Assembly: GCF_016808095.1 (NCBI RefSeq)
Contig: NC_068975.1
Location: 35,424,001-35,488,000, forward strand
DNA from: Vigna angularis
Taxonomy: Eukaryota; Streptophyta; Magnoliopsida; Fabales; Fabaceae
Direction of reading: 5' to 3'
DNA: 64,000 nt
Shown here one piece after another: positions 47,662 through 63,736 of the stretch. The notes under the pieces were generated by a model. It ran no database searches. It had not been told where the DNA came from and saw only the letters and a program-made list of their open reading frames with translations. Position numbers and translations under genes: made by a program. Numbering within the stretch: position 1 is the stretch's first letter; each line of letters starts with the position of its first letter.

Positions 47662-50361
47662 ATGACTTGTGGCTGCTTTGGAGCCAAATCTGCTAAGAAA
47701 AGACGCTCTTCTAATGCTGCTGGCGAGATTGATGGTGAGGATTTGGTGGTTGGATGTTTTCATATTTTAACAATGCTTTTCATTATCATTTATGTGTGCT
47801 AAATATTGTAAATAAATTCGTTTTAACGGCTCTGTAGTTAAAGATTATTAACTTGCAATATGTTGATCTATAGAGTTCTTTTATTGCCGCTTATATTCAT
47901 TTGTATTATTTTGTTGTGCAGGTTATCCCCTTGATAATGTTAGGCAATTTTCTGATAGAGAACTGAGATTGGCAACTGATAATTACCACTCAAACAATAA
48001 GATAGGACGAGGAGGTTTTGGAACAGTTTACCAGGTATAAATTTTAATGTTTGCACGAAATCAATATGAATGTTACTCACTTAAATTCTTCATTCTGGGA
48101 CCAACCTTAATACATTGTTTTTGGGTTATGAAGAATATCATCACACATACACTCTTTTTTACTCTTCTTTCAGCATTAGGCTCCTTGAGGAATGACCAAA
48201 CATACATACATATGGGATTCTAGTACCAATAAGCTATATTTTCCCCAAATGAAACATGATAAACTCAAATTTGAGTATCTGATGAATACACGCCATAAAC
48301 AAAAAAATAAAATTGAGGTGCATTGTTTAGCATCTAGTCTTGCATGTTAAAATGTTTCTTTCTTATTGAATATGTGTTAAGCTATTGAAGAGTAATTGTA
48401 TCACTTTAGCATTTTAGGTTTCTTACTATGTTAAGCCATTCTAAAAAGCCATCATGTGACAATTTTTCTAGGGAACCTTAAAAGATGGAAGACGTATAGC
48501 AGTGAAGACTCTCTCATTTTGGTCAAAGCAGGGAGTTCGAGAATTTTTGACTGAAATTAAAACTTTGTCAAATGTTAAACATCCAAATCTTGTTGAATTG
48601 ATTGGATTCTGCATCCAAGGACCCAGTCGTACATTAGTCTACGAGTATGTGGAAAATGGGAGCCTTAACAGTGCACTACTTGGTAAATATGTCAAATTTT
48701 CGCAGTATATTATGAAGTCACAAGTTAACTCCAGATACAGATGAGAGAATGAAATATGCATGTAAACTTTATTTCCTTTTTTCCTTCCTTTGTAGGCACA
48801 AGGAATGAAAACATTAAACTAGACTGGAGAAAAAGATCTGCCATCTGTGTAGGTACTGCTAAGGGTCTTGCTTTTCTTCATGAAGAACTTTCACCACCAA
48901 TAGTGCACAGAGACATCAAAGCTAGTAATGTACTACTTGACAAAAATTTCAATCCCAAAATAGGTGATTTTGGGTTGGCTAAATTATTTCCAGACGGTAT
49001 CACTCACGTTAGCACAAGAATTGCTGGAACAACGTATGTAAAGAGTTTTTAGAATACATAGTTCATGCAGTTCTATTGTTAAGAATTCTTACACTGTCAT
49101 TTACCATAAATACTTTAAAAGTCATATCTGTCATGATTCTGATTGATTGACAGTATAAAAAGACAGAATAAAAATAGATCTTTTTTGCTTGTGTCACTTT
49201 GTCTCTTGCCCAAATCCTATCTCTACATTGTTATTGGATTAAACATATTTCAATTTTTGCATTTCATGAATTGGTCAATTTATACTTGAACTATTGGTTA
49301 TGGAACTCATTAATGCAATACCTGCAGTGGTTACTTAGCACCAGAATATGCAATAGGTGGTCAGTTAACCAAGAAGGCTGATATATACAGCTTTGGGGTT
49401 CTTATACTTGAAATAGTTAGTGGCAGAAGCAGTGCCAGGAGGACAAACGAGACAAACGGAGAAGGATCACCCAAATTCCTCTTGGAATGGGTACATAAAT
49501 CTTAGTTTTATGAGTTACTTTGCAACATTATATATTTTATGTCCAATAGATATTTATACTATGAAATCCTATCATATCCTTCTTACTCAATAATATCTTG
49601 TTTATTCATTATCTCTCCACTACCTTGTTCCATGTAACCTAATACATTGGTGTGTTCCTGAAAATGGGTCATCTTTGGTTTTAGTTCTTTAAAATCTTAA
49701 GTTTCCATCCATTATACTTTGCAACTTCTGATAGGGTGAGATTTTATCAGGGACTAAAGTTTGAATATTTAAGAGAATTAGGAACAAAAGCATTTAATTT
49801 TAGAAGTTCGAGACTAAAATCAAAGATGACCCAATTTATTAAGGATAGAAAACATTGGGAATTCATTTTACAAAAAAGGTAATATAGAGTTGAATAGTGA
49901 GACAGAATGATAAAGAAGAAAAGTTGATTTTAGAAGATGATGGATAATATGATGAAATTTATTGGTCTTTGACTTTGATGGTATTTATTTTTGTTTATGC
50001 TATTCATATTGTGGAAGTTTGGAGTGGACATGATGATAGTTATTTGGTCTAATAGGCCTGGCAACTTTATGAGGAGGGGAAATTGTTGGAGTTTGTAGAT
50101 CCAGAAATGGAAGAGTTTCCTGAGGAAGAGGTACTGAGATACATGAAGGTTGCACTTTTCTGCACACAGTCAGCAGCAGGTAGAAGGCCTTTGATGATAC
50201 AAGTTGTTAATATGCTATCTAAGGCAATCCAACTCAATGAGAAAGAACTTACAGCACCAGGATTATTCACAGATGAAAGAGAATCTTCTAATAGGAACTC
50301 ACAACCTGTTCCTTTTATTACCTCTACTCATCTTGCTATTACTCAGGTCACCCCACGATGA
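47662..50361 (+). CDS. Receptor-like cytoplasmic Ser/Thr kinase (CRPK1 / At3g09010-like)
   Basis: Six exons: 47662-47734, 47922-48034, 48472-48682, 48796-49033, 49328-49490 and 50056-50361; 367 aa, all GT-AG and in frame. A complete RD-type kinase is present: glycine loop GRGGFG (53-58), Lys74 in IAVK, Glu90, HRDIKASN (170-177), DFG (190-192), APE (216-218). There is no signal peptide or membrane segment, so it acts in the cytoplasm or at the membrane through its Cys-rich N-terminus (MTCGCFG). It belongs to the subfamily that includes Arabidopsis cold-responsive protein kinase 1; from memory the sequence is closer to At3g09010. An in-frame ATG 10 codons upstream (47632) is possible; I prefer 47662 because relatives start with a similar Cys-rich motif. 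Substrates are unknown. Confidence 0.92.
49665..49832. mobile_element. Small foldback (MITE-like) in kinase intron 5
   Basis: The left end GGGTCATCTTTGGTTTTAGT is inverted at the right end (ACTAAAATCAAAGATGACCC). The element is 168 bp and lies wholly within the intron 49491-50055. Flanking bases are AAAT and AATT, so only a very short, unconvincing target duplication is visible. Confidence 0.6.
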
Positions 50362-51492
50362 TGTGTATTGCAGAGTTGCAAATTTAGTAAAAAAAAGTAG
50401 TACTTTTTTGTTTTTTAAATATTGTTTGATTGTCTTTTTCTTTTTCAATTTAGGTATCAAAAAATATAACCTGGCATGAAAGCAATTTCTTGCTAGTGCA
50501 TGTTGAAACCTGTAGAGTATGTCTGGTTATCTTGGATTATTTCTGTTGATTATGTGTTCATGTGAATACTCCTATTAAGGTTTTTATTTCTGCCTTGGTA
50601 ATAAACTCAATGGTACAAAGACTGAGTTCTTAAGTGAAAAAAATTATGTAATAAAAAAGAAAAAAATAATATGCAATATTTTTATTTAAATAAATGGTAG
50701 ATTCATTTTCACTTTTCAATTTATGAATATTCTTTCACTTTTCTTTTGTTAGTATCTTTTTCTTAATCTACTCGACTTCGTCTTAACCTCTATTTTCTTT
50801 CAAATTCATTATAAAAAAACAAAAACAATCATAAGAATAAATATATTCTAATTTTTTATTAATATAATTTAATATTAATCTAAACTCTTTTACTTTTAGT
50901 CTTCAACTCTTAACCTTTTAAATAATTCCAACAACTACTCTTAACCTTTTAAATAATTCCAACAACTACATATACGATATATCAACCCATAAAATATATT
51001 TAACGATTTTAATATAACATGCGCAACATCTATAAATATTACTACATATTTTGAACAAATATGATATAAATGATTTTCAAAAAATTAAAAATTTCTAAAG
51101 ACCAAAATCAACCATTTCTAAAGAAGCAAAAGCCAGCTCTAATCAAGACTAATAAAATTTAATTTTACAGCAGAGATAAGGAAAGTAGGATGAGGTACAA
51201 ATATATCAACGGAAATTTTAAACACCGTAAAAGAGTCTGTTTGACACCACCAATCAGCAATCCCAACAGATAACTTTCTGTCTAATAGGATGTATTAACC
51301 CATGATCATTGAATCTCCATGTCATAATTGTCAATGGATTTAATTCACATAAAACCTTAAAGTTGGTAATAAAATGTAACCAATAAGCATTAGAAGCTAA
51401 TAACAGGGCAAAAAGATTCACTAAAGACAGCATGTGGAGAAAGAGATGCCAGAAGAAAGATTGAAGGGGAACTGAGGTATGATACGCAAAAA
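50362..51492. other. Spacer between convergent kinase and clathrin light chain genes
   Basis: It holds the 3' UTRs of both genes, which point towards each other. A 31-bp unit (ACTCTTAACCTTTTAAATAA onwards) is duplicated in tandem at 50906-50967. No other gene is seen. Confidence 0.6.
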
Positions 51493-54400
51493 TCATGCAG
51501 CAGCCTGCTCCTCAGTGGCAGGAGCTTCCTTCTGGAGTTCGTCTGCGGCGCCATTAGAGGCAGCATCCTTTGGCTGTGAAGCAGTTGCACCTTCTGCTGC
51601 AGATCCAGTTGCTTTTGATGCTTTCTCTTTTCCATCCTTACCGTCTTTGGCATCTTTAGCAGGAGCAGGTGGCGGAGGAATCATGTGAGGTGGTGGTGTA
51701 TGCTTCAGCTTTAACAGTATTTGCCGCAACCTAGACAGATCCGTGGGTTTGCCGGGCTTTGGGCCTTGAATGACTGTAATTGATGGCTTCTTGTCCTGAT
51801 CCTTTTTGCCTCTTTTCTTTTCAATGTTGGGAACTTCACGAGGAACGAGCTCTGCAATTGCTTTCCAATAAGCTTTGTCTGCCTCCTTGTGAAACTTCTC
51901 TTGACTAGCCAAGAATAACTGCTCCATAGAAAAATTCCATTCCCTATTAGAACAGTAAAAGATACATCTGGCGCAGATGATGTCCTATTGCAAATAAAAC
52001 TTACCTTCTCCCTCTCTCTATTTTGAACCTTGCTAGACTCAACATTAACCTTCCTCTTCTCATAGAAAGCCACCTTATACTCCTCAGCTTCTTCAATAAT
52101 CTTCAACCTCATCTCTTTTTCTCTTTTCTCCTTCTCTTCTAGGAGAATGGCATTTTGACTGCACAAGGAAAGCCAAAGGCATTCGTTTTTTATGACAACT
52201 GAGTTCAGTAAACTTACAAAAGATGTTATAATTTATTGGCCCAAGATGAGAGATCGAGAAATTGATGTTCTACCATCAGGTTCAGAACTATTTTTCCCTC
52301 GATAACTCTATAAAGTGGAGATTTAGATTAATCACAATAACTTTCTTTGGTTAAAAGTATTTAATGGTATTAAATTTATTAATGTGACATTAACAAATTA
52401 TCGTAAACATTTATTACAAACAGTTCCTGGGATTGAATATCTAAAATATAATAAACTTCATCTAGACTCGGAAAAAGTTAACATGTTGACTGTTTAAGTC
52501 TTGCACCATATAATTAACATAAGTATTAGAATTCTAATTTCAGAATTGCTATTTTATTTGACCAGAATTATCAGTAAACAAGAAAAAACAATGATAATTT
52601 GCATTTTCTTTTCAGGCCAGATCAAATTTCTGTGTATGATAAATCAAACATTAGAAGATCTTCATTCCCATATCAAATGCCTGTGCGTCGGTGGTAAAAT
52701 TGGAGAGAAATATTAGGATAACAGCCACCGCAGACATTAATTTCATATACCAGGATGCAGAAGCAATTGTCAAAAGGCTATAGCAAGATAGCGGGATGGC
52801 TGCCATTTTGAATATTACTAATTGTTATTACAAACTAGATACTTTATACTACACATTAAAATTCAAAAGCAAACAAAAAAATTAAAGAAATTCATGATAA
52901 ATAGTAAGACAGATTATGCACACAATCACCATCAATATAGGAGCTAATAACAAGAATAAAGTAAACAAAAAGGATATAACAGAAAAATAACAAATTAAAT
53001 AAAATTAGCAGAAAGTGATGTTGAAAGGAAGAAAAATATTGGAACACGAGAAAAAACAGTCCGACGTGAAGTGACGAAGATAAAAAAAAAAAGGTAAATT
53101 TTGTGGAATGGTGAAGGAAGAAGGGTTCCAAATCCTGTGATGCTTTTGAAGTTGTGTACGGGGTAAAAAATGGGTTTTTGGACTCCCTATATCATGGTAG
53201 TGCTACCATAACACAAAAAACTGCTATTTTGACAACTATTATTACAGCCACAATGATCGCTATTGAAAACTGGTTTGCTCTAATCTAGTACTCCATAATA
53301 GCACACCATTTGACTACTATGAGAGCTACCATCATATTAGAGAAGAGAACATTGAAAAACCATATAAATCAATGAGGGAAAATTCAGTTCTGTTCAAAGA
53401 ATGTGGAACACACAGTTAACATACATTTGCATGAGTTAAATTCCTTTTCAGCTTTTATACGCATGATAAATCAAGCTTATTTGCATAACCAGATAGCTAA
53501 ATATCTATTACTCCCTAAAGCAGGTGGGAAGAAAAGAAAAAGAGATAAACAAAATCAGTGACCTCGGTATATTACGATACTGAATTAAACCCTATAAATA
53601 TGAAGTATAACTTCCATAGCACACTCGCAAAAAACCAAGATCAAGAGGATCCTATACAACCCTCATCAAGATTTATCATCGTTTAAGTTCAGTATAAGTT
53701 GCTTGCCTGCTCTAAGCTCAACAGTCAGCAAGGGTCAACTTTAGCATTTGATCGACTGATCATCTGATTCCCAAGGAGAAGGAATCAAACAATGATTATT
53801 TTCCAGCCAACATCTAGTCAAATTAAGTGATCACATAGATAAAACCCTAAAAACCATCAAATCACATGGACAGAAATAAATCCGAACCGCACCCTTAAAA
53901 TTTTTCATACAGCGCAATTTACTCTAAAGTACCTCATCTCACAATAATTATAGAGTATAGAAATCCAACATCCATGAGTGAAAAATCAACCACCCACCCC
54001 TTCGTTCATTATTTCCCAAACTTTCTCCATCCACCAGACTCCCTAGCATACAAAAATCGATACCCTAAATCTCGGGGAAATAATTATATATCTTACAACA
54101 GCTCAAGTAACTGCTTGAAGTAAAATCGTATCAACCTAAGTTCACCAATTCGCTTTCTACAAGATCAACCTCGCCACTCCCGATTCACAGTTCTAATTGC
54201 TTACTAGCAACCACGAGACTCTCGGTGAGGAAACTTCTGGATTAAAGCAAAATCATCGCAGATCTAAGCAGATTCAAGTGAGATCCAACAAATTCACGAA
54301 ACAGAAGAGGAAATTGCAAACAACCACTCACCGGCGCCACTCGCGAAGAGCGTAGCCTTCCTCCGGCTCCATCTCGGTCGGCGGAGGAAGCACTGGACCG

Positions 54401-54696
54401 TCCGAAACGAAAACTCCGTCGCCGTCACCGTAGCCGTTTCCGTTTTCGTTTACATTCTCTACGGAAGCAGATTCGAAGGGAGACTGAGAGTAAGCGGGAG
54501 CCGGATCAGTAAAGCCGTAGATCTCCGGCGAAGCGGCGGCGGAGTGATCGACGGGGACATCACCATCGGCGGAAAAACCGCCGGTGAAGGAGGAGTAGCC
54601 GCCGTAGCCGGAGAAGTTGTCCTCGTCGTCGTCGTGTTGGTGAGTTGAAGAAGAGTTGACGTTCAAGTCATCGGTGAAGGCATCGAAGGAAGACAT
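51493..54696 (-). CDS. CLC: Clathrin light chain
   Basis: Three exons: 54696-54332, 52158-52005 and 51918-51493; 314 aa. Junctions are CCG|GTGAGT, GCAG|TCAA, AAG|GTAAG and GCAG|TTAT, all in frame. Clathrin light chains bind the heavy-chain hub and regulate coat assembly during endocytosis and trans-Golgi trafficking. The N-terminal 121 residues are acidic and rich in Gly, Ser and Asn ([11 protein letters not shown]). Residues 122-173 are a charged coiled coil ([20 protein letters not shown]) that should contact the heavy chain. The C-terminal half has the plant-specific [13 protein letters not shown] motif and a Pro run followed by an Ala/Lys/Glu-rich tail. Length lies between the Arabidopsis CLC1 and CLC2 proteins. 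The first intron is 2.2 kb. Confidence 0.95.
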
Positions 54697-56867
54697 GTCT
54701 GCGACTGAGAGTTTCTCTCTCTACAAATGGTTTCTCTCTCTTCTGTTAAACGCAAATGATGGGAACACTGTGGCTTTGCTTTGACGGAGGTTCAGCACTC
54801 TAAACTCTTCCACTTTTTAAATACTTAACGGTGAATAATAATACAAAACAAAATGAGAAAATTCACATGCAATCTATATATGAAAATAAATACTATGAAA
54901 TACATATGGCAAAAAATAAATAATTAAAGTCTGATTCATAGTTGCTATAGTATTTTTATTAGAATAATAATTATATAGTATTTCACGTTAAAACAAAAAT
55001 TCAATGATATACATTGAAAGAGTAAAAAAAAAATTATTAAAAAACTATACACTCAATCAATTAAAATCAATAGATTATTACGACAATTATTACAAAATAC
55101 GATAGTTTATAATTTTTTCATTAGAGATCTGTATATAATGATAGACTATTTTCTATTTTCTTTAAATAATGAAAAAATAGAGTTTATGCGTAGTTTTGAT
55201 CATCCAACTAAACCACAGTATTAAATAAGTAACTTAACATTTACATAATACTTCTGATGTCTGTTTGATAGCAACAAATTCATTTAAATGAATGATTCAT
55301 CAGAAGAACAATAAGTTTTAAAATAGAAAATAAATATTGATATGGACAGGGCTGCAAAAATAATTTTTTTATCCAGACATTATTAATTATGCAAATGTTT
55401 GATAAGAAACTTATTATCGAAAAATTATTTTATGATCGAGCCATTTTATTTTTTATTTGATATTTTATTTATAACAGTTAATAATGTAATTTTTTTAACA
55501 GTTTTTCTCTACAATGTTTTATTAATTTTATGAATTTCATATTAATTTTGTTAATTATACTTTAATTTTGATACCATAAAAAGATATTTCCAATGGTTAA
55601 TAATAAGAGTAATTGTTGTCATTGTTATTTTATCCAATATTGTTTTAGGAGTTTTGCATAATGTAAGAATTTTACGCTTGCCATAAGAGAAATTTTGTGC
55701 TTGCCATAAGAGAAATTTTGTGCTTGCTCTTTTAAAATTTATATAGAATCTTGAATGACAGTGATTTTAGAAGATTCATTAATTTCTTTTATATAGACTA
55801 ATACCCATTTGTAGTAAACATTTAGCCAGCATTAATGATATTGTACTTTTATTTCAAAATATAAAATAATTCGAAAAGAATCAAGTATTTTTTTTCTTTA
55901 GGTGTTTAATATGTAGAAAAACCAAAAGGTAAACATTTCGTTGATAAAATGATTATTAATAAATGATGATGGACAGGTGTTTAATATGGTGCATCGAGCA
56001 GTCTATCGTTGAGAAATTTAACATTGACTAAGATGGAAAAATTCGAACAATCATTCAGACAACTATGAGTGATGACCTTCATATCAATTCCAACTCACAA
56101 CATTTACATCCACAAATCGATATAGATATTACTTATGGTTCATTAATTTTATTATAACTGAATCGAGATTTAATTATTACTATTATTAAATATATTATTA
56201 TAAACATATAAGTAAAACTTTTAATTAACATTTGAGGATCACATTACAATTTCTATGAAATGAAAAAATATATATATAACAATAATCTCTCGTAGAAACC
56301 AGTAAGATATTAGTCAGAATAAATTCAATATTTTAAGCAAGATTTCAAACTTAAGCATTTCCTGCCAATTATCGAATGAAAAAAAAAATCCATAAGTAGA
56401 AAAATTAACTTTTTTTTTTCTTTCAATCTTCCTTTATTTTCATCAACTTTGATAAGCTTCTATAAAATTTTATTGTACTAACATTTTGACATATATGAAA
56501 CCGTGTGAAGTGAACATTTTTATATACATAATTTAGGTATATACATTAAAATTATCACAGCATATGAATTAGATTGATATAACAGTAATACTTAATTGCA
56601 TTTAAATTAGAAGATATTTATACAACATTTGAACGCAAGTAAATTTATTATGAGAAATTTAAAATAAGTTTTATTTATCTAAATTTGAAAATAAAAAATA
56701 CTCAGTAACAATAAGCGGTTCAAATTATCTAATAACAGTAGTAGTTGTTATGATTTAACATAAAGTTATATTTGAATAATATAATTTAAATTTGAAAATT
56801 GTTAATAAAAAGCTAAATATACCCTTAAAAAACTTTGTTAAGACCAAAATGTTATAAGATTAGAAGA

Positions 56868-56925
<58 letters not shown>

Positions 56926-57712
56926 AGGTGACCGTGGTTTATTCATAATGGCAAGGTGACCTAGACTTGTTATAGAAGTATGTAATTTATTTTGGTTTTG
57001 CACAACAAATTCGTATCACTAGTATTTAATAAAAATTATGCAAATAGAAAAGAAATTTGAGCTAAAATAATTTAAAAATAGCTTTAAAAAAGTGTCAATA
57101 TAACTCTTACTTTTTTTTCCTATTCTAAATAGTTTGTACAGAAACTACCAAAAATACTTTATTTTCTATTTTATGTACAAATCGAAAAACATTAAAAATA
57201 AGAATATACTTTTGTAATTAAAAATAAAAATAAAACAAGGAAATAAAAAGGCAAATAAATTTCCACTTTGTAAATACTAAACAGAAAATGAACAATGGTA
57301 ATTTTGAGTAAAGAAAATCAAAAAGTAAAGCAGGGCCAAAAGCTACATTGATCCCTACCCGTGTTAAAATTCCCTACCAAAAGTGATTTTACTATTTCAT
57401 CAGAATTGACACCGAATCCTCAATGTTTTTGATTCTGTGAACTGCATTACTGCGTCAGTACTTCCATCCTCTAAGGATGAATTACGCCTACAAGTTGCTA
57501 ATCTGTTGAATAGTTCAATTATTTCCATAGTTGTTCAAGATTTCAATAAGATAAACATCAACAATATTGTATACTTAACAGCAATGCAAAAACATTGACA
57601 AAAAAACTGACTTAACAATCGTGAATGCATACACTTCTTTAAAACCATTCAGTGGTCATTTTATTCATCATTGCCACCGAAAAAGCAACAGGCAATGATC
57701 ACATGGTAAAAT
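54697..57712. other. AT-rich intergenic sequence
   Basis: The first 150 bases are the promoter and leader side of the clathrin light chain gene. A 23-bp unit (CTTGCCATAAGAGAAATTTT plus GTG) is repeated at 55677-55699 and 55700-55722. The right end holds the 3' UTR of the complex I subunit gene. No gene is recognised. Confidence 0.6.
56871..56922. repeat. (TA)n microsatellite
   Basis: About 50 bp of TA dinucleotides, followed by AAGGTGACC, which recurs about 25 bp further on (GCAAGGTGACC). Confidence 0.8.
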
Positions 57713-60631
<2,919 letters not shown>

Positions 60632-62494
60632 TCCCTAAACCTGGAAATGAAAAGTTAAAGAATCAAATGCAGTATGGTAATGAATTCAAACATAACAATT
60701 AAGTTCGAGCGAAACAATTATTTACAAAGATTCAACGGCGTAACCAAGAACCGAAAAAGTGGGAAGAGAATATTGAATCAAAAGGGGTACACAAGTGGTG
60801 GTTGAACCAAACACAAATTAATATTGAGAAATAGCGCAAAAATTGAAGCAATAAAAGAAAACGATAAATTGTATGGGTTCCGCGTTTAACATTGATGGTG
60901 GAAGTGTTTAAGAAAGGAAAAAAAAAAAAGCGAAGAGAAAAATACCTGATGCAAGGTTGATCTCAGAACAAATGACTGAGGAGGAGAAGCATACAAAGAA
61001 GAAACAGGGATGTAATTGGAAATACCTTATTTTTGAGATTCGCACTACACAACGGGCCAGCAAGAAATGCACGGCCCAACAAAACCCGGTCCAACCCGTT
61101 TATTGTCGTGGGCATTTGAGGGGTTTCTTCCTGCACCCCATTTTTATAAAATGTCTAAATTAGTCTTTAATCTTGACTAAGATAAAAACTCTATTTTACA
61201 CCCCTTTTCAAAATCCGATTTAGTCTAAAAAATGTTAGAGTTCGTATAGAACTTTAAAATCAGATTACGTTGTGATTTCACCATAATACAAAATATGGTT
61301 TAAATCTAGGTTGTACACCGGATTAAATAATTCCGTTTATTCATTTATTTAATATATAATAAACAAGGGATAAAATGAAAATCAATGAAAATTTTAGAGA
61401 TGCAAAAAGAAAAGGATGAGGTGTAGGAAGAAACCTCGTATTTGATTGTGATTACTTTCATTAATTCTTGAGAGGTTAACTCTCTGATTTATTTATTTTC
61501 GGCAAATGATTAGAATATTTTGACTCCAAATACCATACATTTTTATTCTACACTTATCTAACATCAATAAAAAAGATATTTTAAAATATAAAATAATAAA
61601 AATATTAGTTGTTTTATGAAGTGTTTGGAAAGTTACAGAAAATGACGTTTTGAATATACTTATGACACCGAAAATTGTACCTGACATTTAAACTTTGTTT
61701 GTTTTGGATGTGTAATGTATACGCACAGGGAAAGGCGAAAATGAATTATGTTTGCATATGCTGATATGAAAAAGAAAACGACGACGTAAATAATATTTTC
61801 GTATCCTCGCTCCTATACGGAGAAAATATGAAAAAGTTAAGGATGTTTTTCTTTCAAGATACATTTGAGGGGACAAAAAGAAAACAAAAAGTAAGATTAT
61901 TTATTAAGGGGTGAGAGTAAAGAGATTTGATTTTTTTTTTAAATTCAATAAATATTTTAAAAAAACTACCTAAATAAATAAAACTATAGAAATTATTCAT
62001 TTTATACTTACGTCTATTTTTATTTTTTACTAATATAATAAGATAAATATATTTATATATTAATAATATGTACAATGTTAATATAATAATAATAATTTTT
62101 ACTATAAAAATAATTTTATTATTTTACAATTTTATCTTTTAAAGGAGTTCTTTTATTATCTTCAAATTCATCTTTTAATCTAAACTAAATATTGGTAACA
62201 ATTAATTAAATATCTATTTCTATATTATTCAAATAATTATATACATTCTTACTATATACTAATTTAATTACTATTATATATCTTACTAATCATAAATATA
62301 TTTTAAATTATATATTTAATAAAAATAAATAAATTTTAGAACAAATCGTGCGTTTGTACACGTATCAGACTGTTAAAAGAAAAAAGCAGTTTGGTTCCAC
62401 TTCCTCTGCCATTTTCAATGCAAAATGTTCTCTGACTTTTTCTCTTTCTTCGTGAAAACATTCTTAAAGATTTTGAACCTCTCCCTGTCTCTTC
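60632..62494. other. Spacer between divergent complex I subunit and glycosyltransferase genes
   Basis: Both promoters should lie here because the genes point away from each other. A foldback element is described separately (61121-61437). The segment 61860-62340 is very AT-rich. No further gene is seen. Confidence 0.55.
61121..61437. mobile_element. Probable MITE with imperfect 9-bp target duplication
   Basis: The left end GGTTTCTTCCTGCACC (61122-61137) and right end GGTGTAGGAAGAAACC (61420-61435) are inverted repeats with one mismatch. Flanks GCATTTGAG (61112-61120) and GTATTTGAT (61438-61446) match at 7 of 9 positions, as expected for an aged Mutator-type insertion. Non-coding. Confidence 0.5.
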
Positions 62495-63736
62495 ATGATT
62501 CACGCAATGGGGCAAAGCGCCAAACTCTCCCTGTTCCCCGTTCTTCACCTCAAAAGATCCATGCTTTCTGCACTCTTCTCCCTACCCACTTCATTCTTCG
62601 CCTTCCTCCTTCTCCTCCTCCTTTCCTACAACGCTTTCACCATGTTCTCTCTCCATCTGAACTCTCCTCCCCTTCGCTCTCCTCCAAAGCTCCTCAATCT
62701 CTCTTCTTCCGCCAATTCACCTCTCTTCAACAACCCCCATTCGCCTCTTCTTCCAAACTCTACCCAAAGCCTTTCCCTTTCCATTCAAAGGCCCAAAAGA
62801 GTGAAGAAGCACAAGCGTGGCCTTAGAAGTTTGCGCTCAGAACCTCGCTCCCCCGTTTCACTTTTTCATTCTAGACTCAAAGCATTCTTCAACACTTCTT
62901 CTTGCCAGATGAGGTTCTTCATGACTTGGATTTCTCCCTTGAAATCTTTTGGTGAGAGGGAGTTGTTCTCTATAGAGAGCTTGTTCAAGTCTCACCCTGA
63001 TGCTTGTTTGGTCATAGTGTCAAAGTCCCTTGATTCTCACACTGGATCGTCAATTCTGAAACCGTTTGTGAGTAATGGCTTCAGGGTCATGGCCATTGCT
63101 CCAGATTTTGGCTACATATTCAAGGACACACATGCTGAATTATGGTTTAACCGTTTGAAGGAAGGGAATGTGAATCCTGGTGAGGTCTCTTTGGGACAAA
63201 ACCTCTCCAATTTGCTTAGACTTGTTCTGTTGTACAAGTTTGGAGGCACTTACATTGACTTGGATGTCATAGTCTTGAAGAGTTTCTCCAAGCTGAGAAA
63301 CACCATTGGAGCACAGAACTTCGATGTCAGAACCCGCAAGTGGAGCCGCTTGAACAATGCAGTCTTGATATTCGACAAGAAGCACCCTTTGCTTTTCAAG
63401 TTCATCGAGGAGTTTGCACTCACCTTTGATGGGAACAAGTGGGGTCATAATGGTCCTTACCTGATCTCAAGGGTAGTGTCTAGGCTGAATGGGAGACCGG
63501 GTTTCAATTTCACTGTGCTCCCTCCTTCTGCGTTTTATCCTGTGGATTGGAGAGGGATTAGAGGTTTGTTTAGAGATGGGATTCGTTCCAAATGGTTGGT
63601 CAATAAAATGGAACAAATCCGCAAAGAAAGCTTTGCAGTGCACTTGTGGAACAAGCATAGTAGGGAACTTAAAGTAGTTAAGGGAAGCTTTGTGGATAGT
63701 ATAATTTCTAGTTGTTGTATCTTCTGCAACACTTAG
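62495..63736 (+). CDS. Alpha-1,4-glycosyltransferase family protein (GT32, Golgi type II membrane)
   Basis: Single exon, 413 aa. A hydrophobic segment at residues 27-50 (ending LLLLLLSYNAF) follows a short basic N-terminus, giving a type II Golgi membrane topology. A Ser/Pro-rich stem spans about 50-120. The catalytic region has the sugar-nucleotide DxD motif in GGTYIDLDVIVLK (DLD at 255-257), LVLLYKFGG just before it, and the C-terminal alpha-1,4-glycosyltransferase (A4GALT-like) domain with WGHNGPYLISRV and HLWNKHS. Plant members resemble lactosylceramide 4-alpha-galactosyltransferase, but the acceptor in plants is not established. A second in-frame ATG at 62507 (MGQSAK) may be the true start. 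The stop is followed by an AT-rich 3' flank. Confidence 0.93.
   Translation: MIHAMGQSAKLSLFPVLHLKRSMLSALFSLPTSFFAFLLLLLLSYNAFTMFSLHLNSPPLRSPPKLLNLSSSANSPLFNNPHSPLLPNSTQSLSLSIQRPKRVKKHKRGLRSLRSEPRSPVSLFHSRLKAFFNTSSCQMRFFMTWISPLKSFGERELFSIESLFKSHPDACLVIVSKSLDSHTGSSILKPFVSNGFRVMAIAPDFGYIFKDTHAELWFNRLKEGNVNPGEVSLGQNLSNLLRLVLLYKFGGTYIDLDVIVLKSFSKLRNTIGAQNFDVRTRKWSRLNNAVLIFDKKHPLLFKFIEEFALTFDGNKWGHNGPYLISRVVSRLNGRPGFNFTVLPPSAFYPVDWRGIRGLFRDGIRSKWLVNKMEQIRKESFAVHLWNKHSRELKVVKGSFVDSIISSCCIFCNT

Noticed and set aside
53194..53209. Perfect 16-bp hairpin ATGGTAG-TG-CTACCAT in clathrin light chain intron 1
   Set aside because: No extended arms or target duplication were found, so I cannot call it an element.
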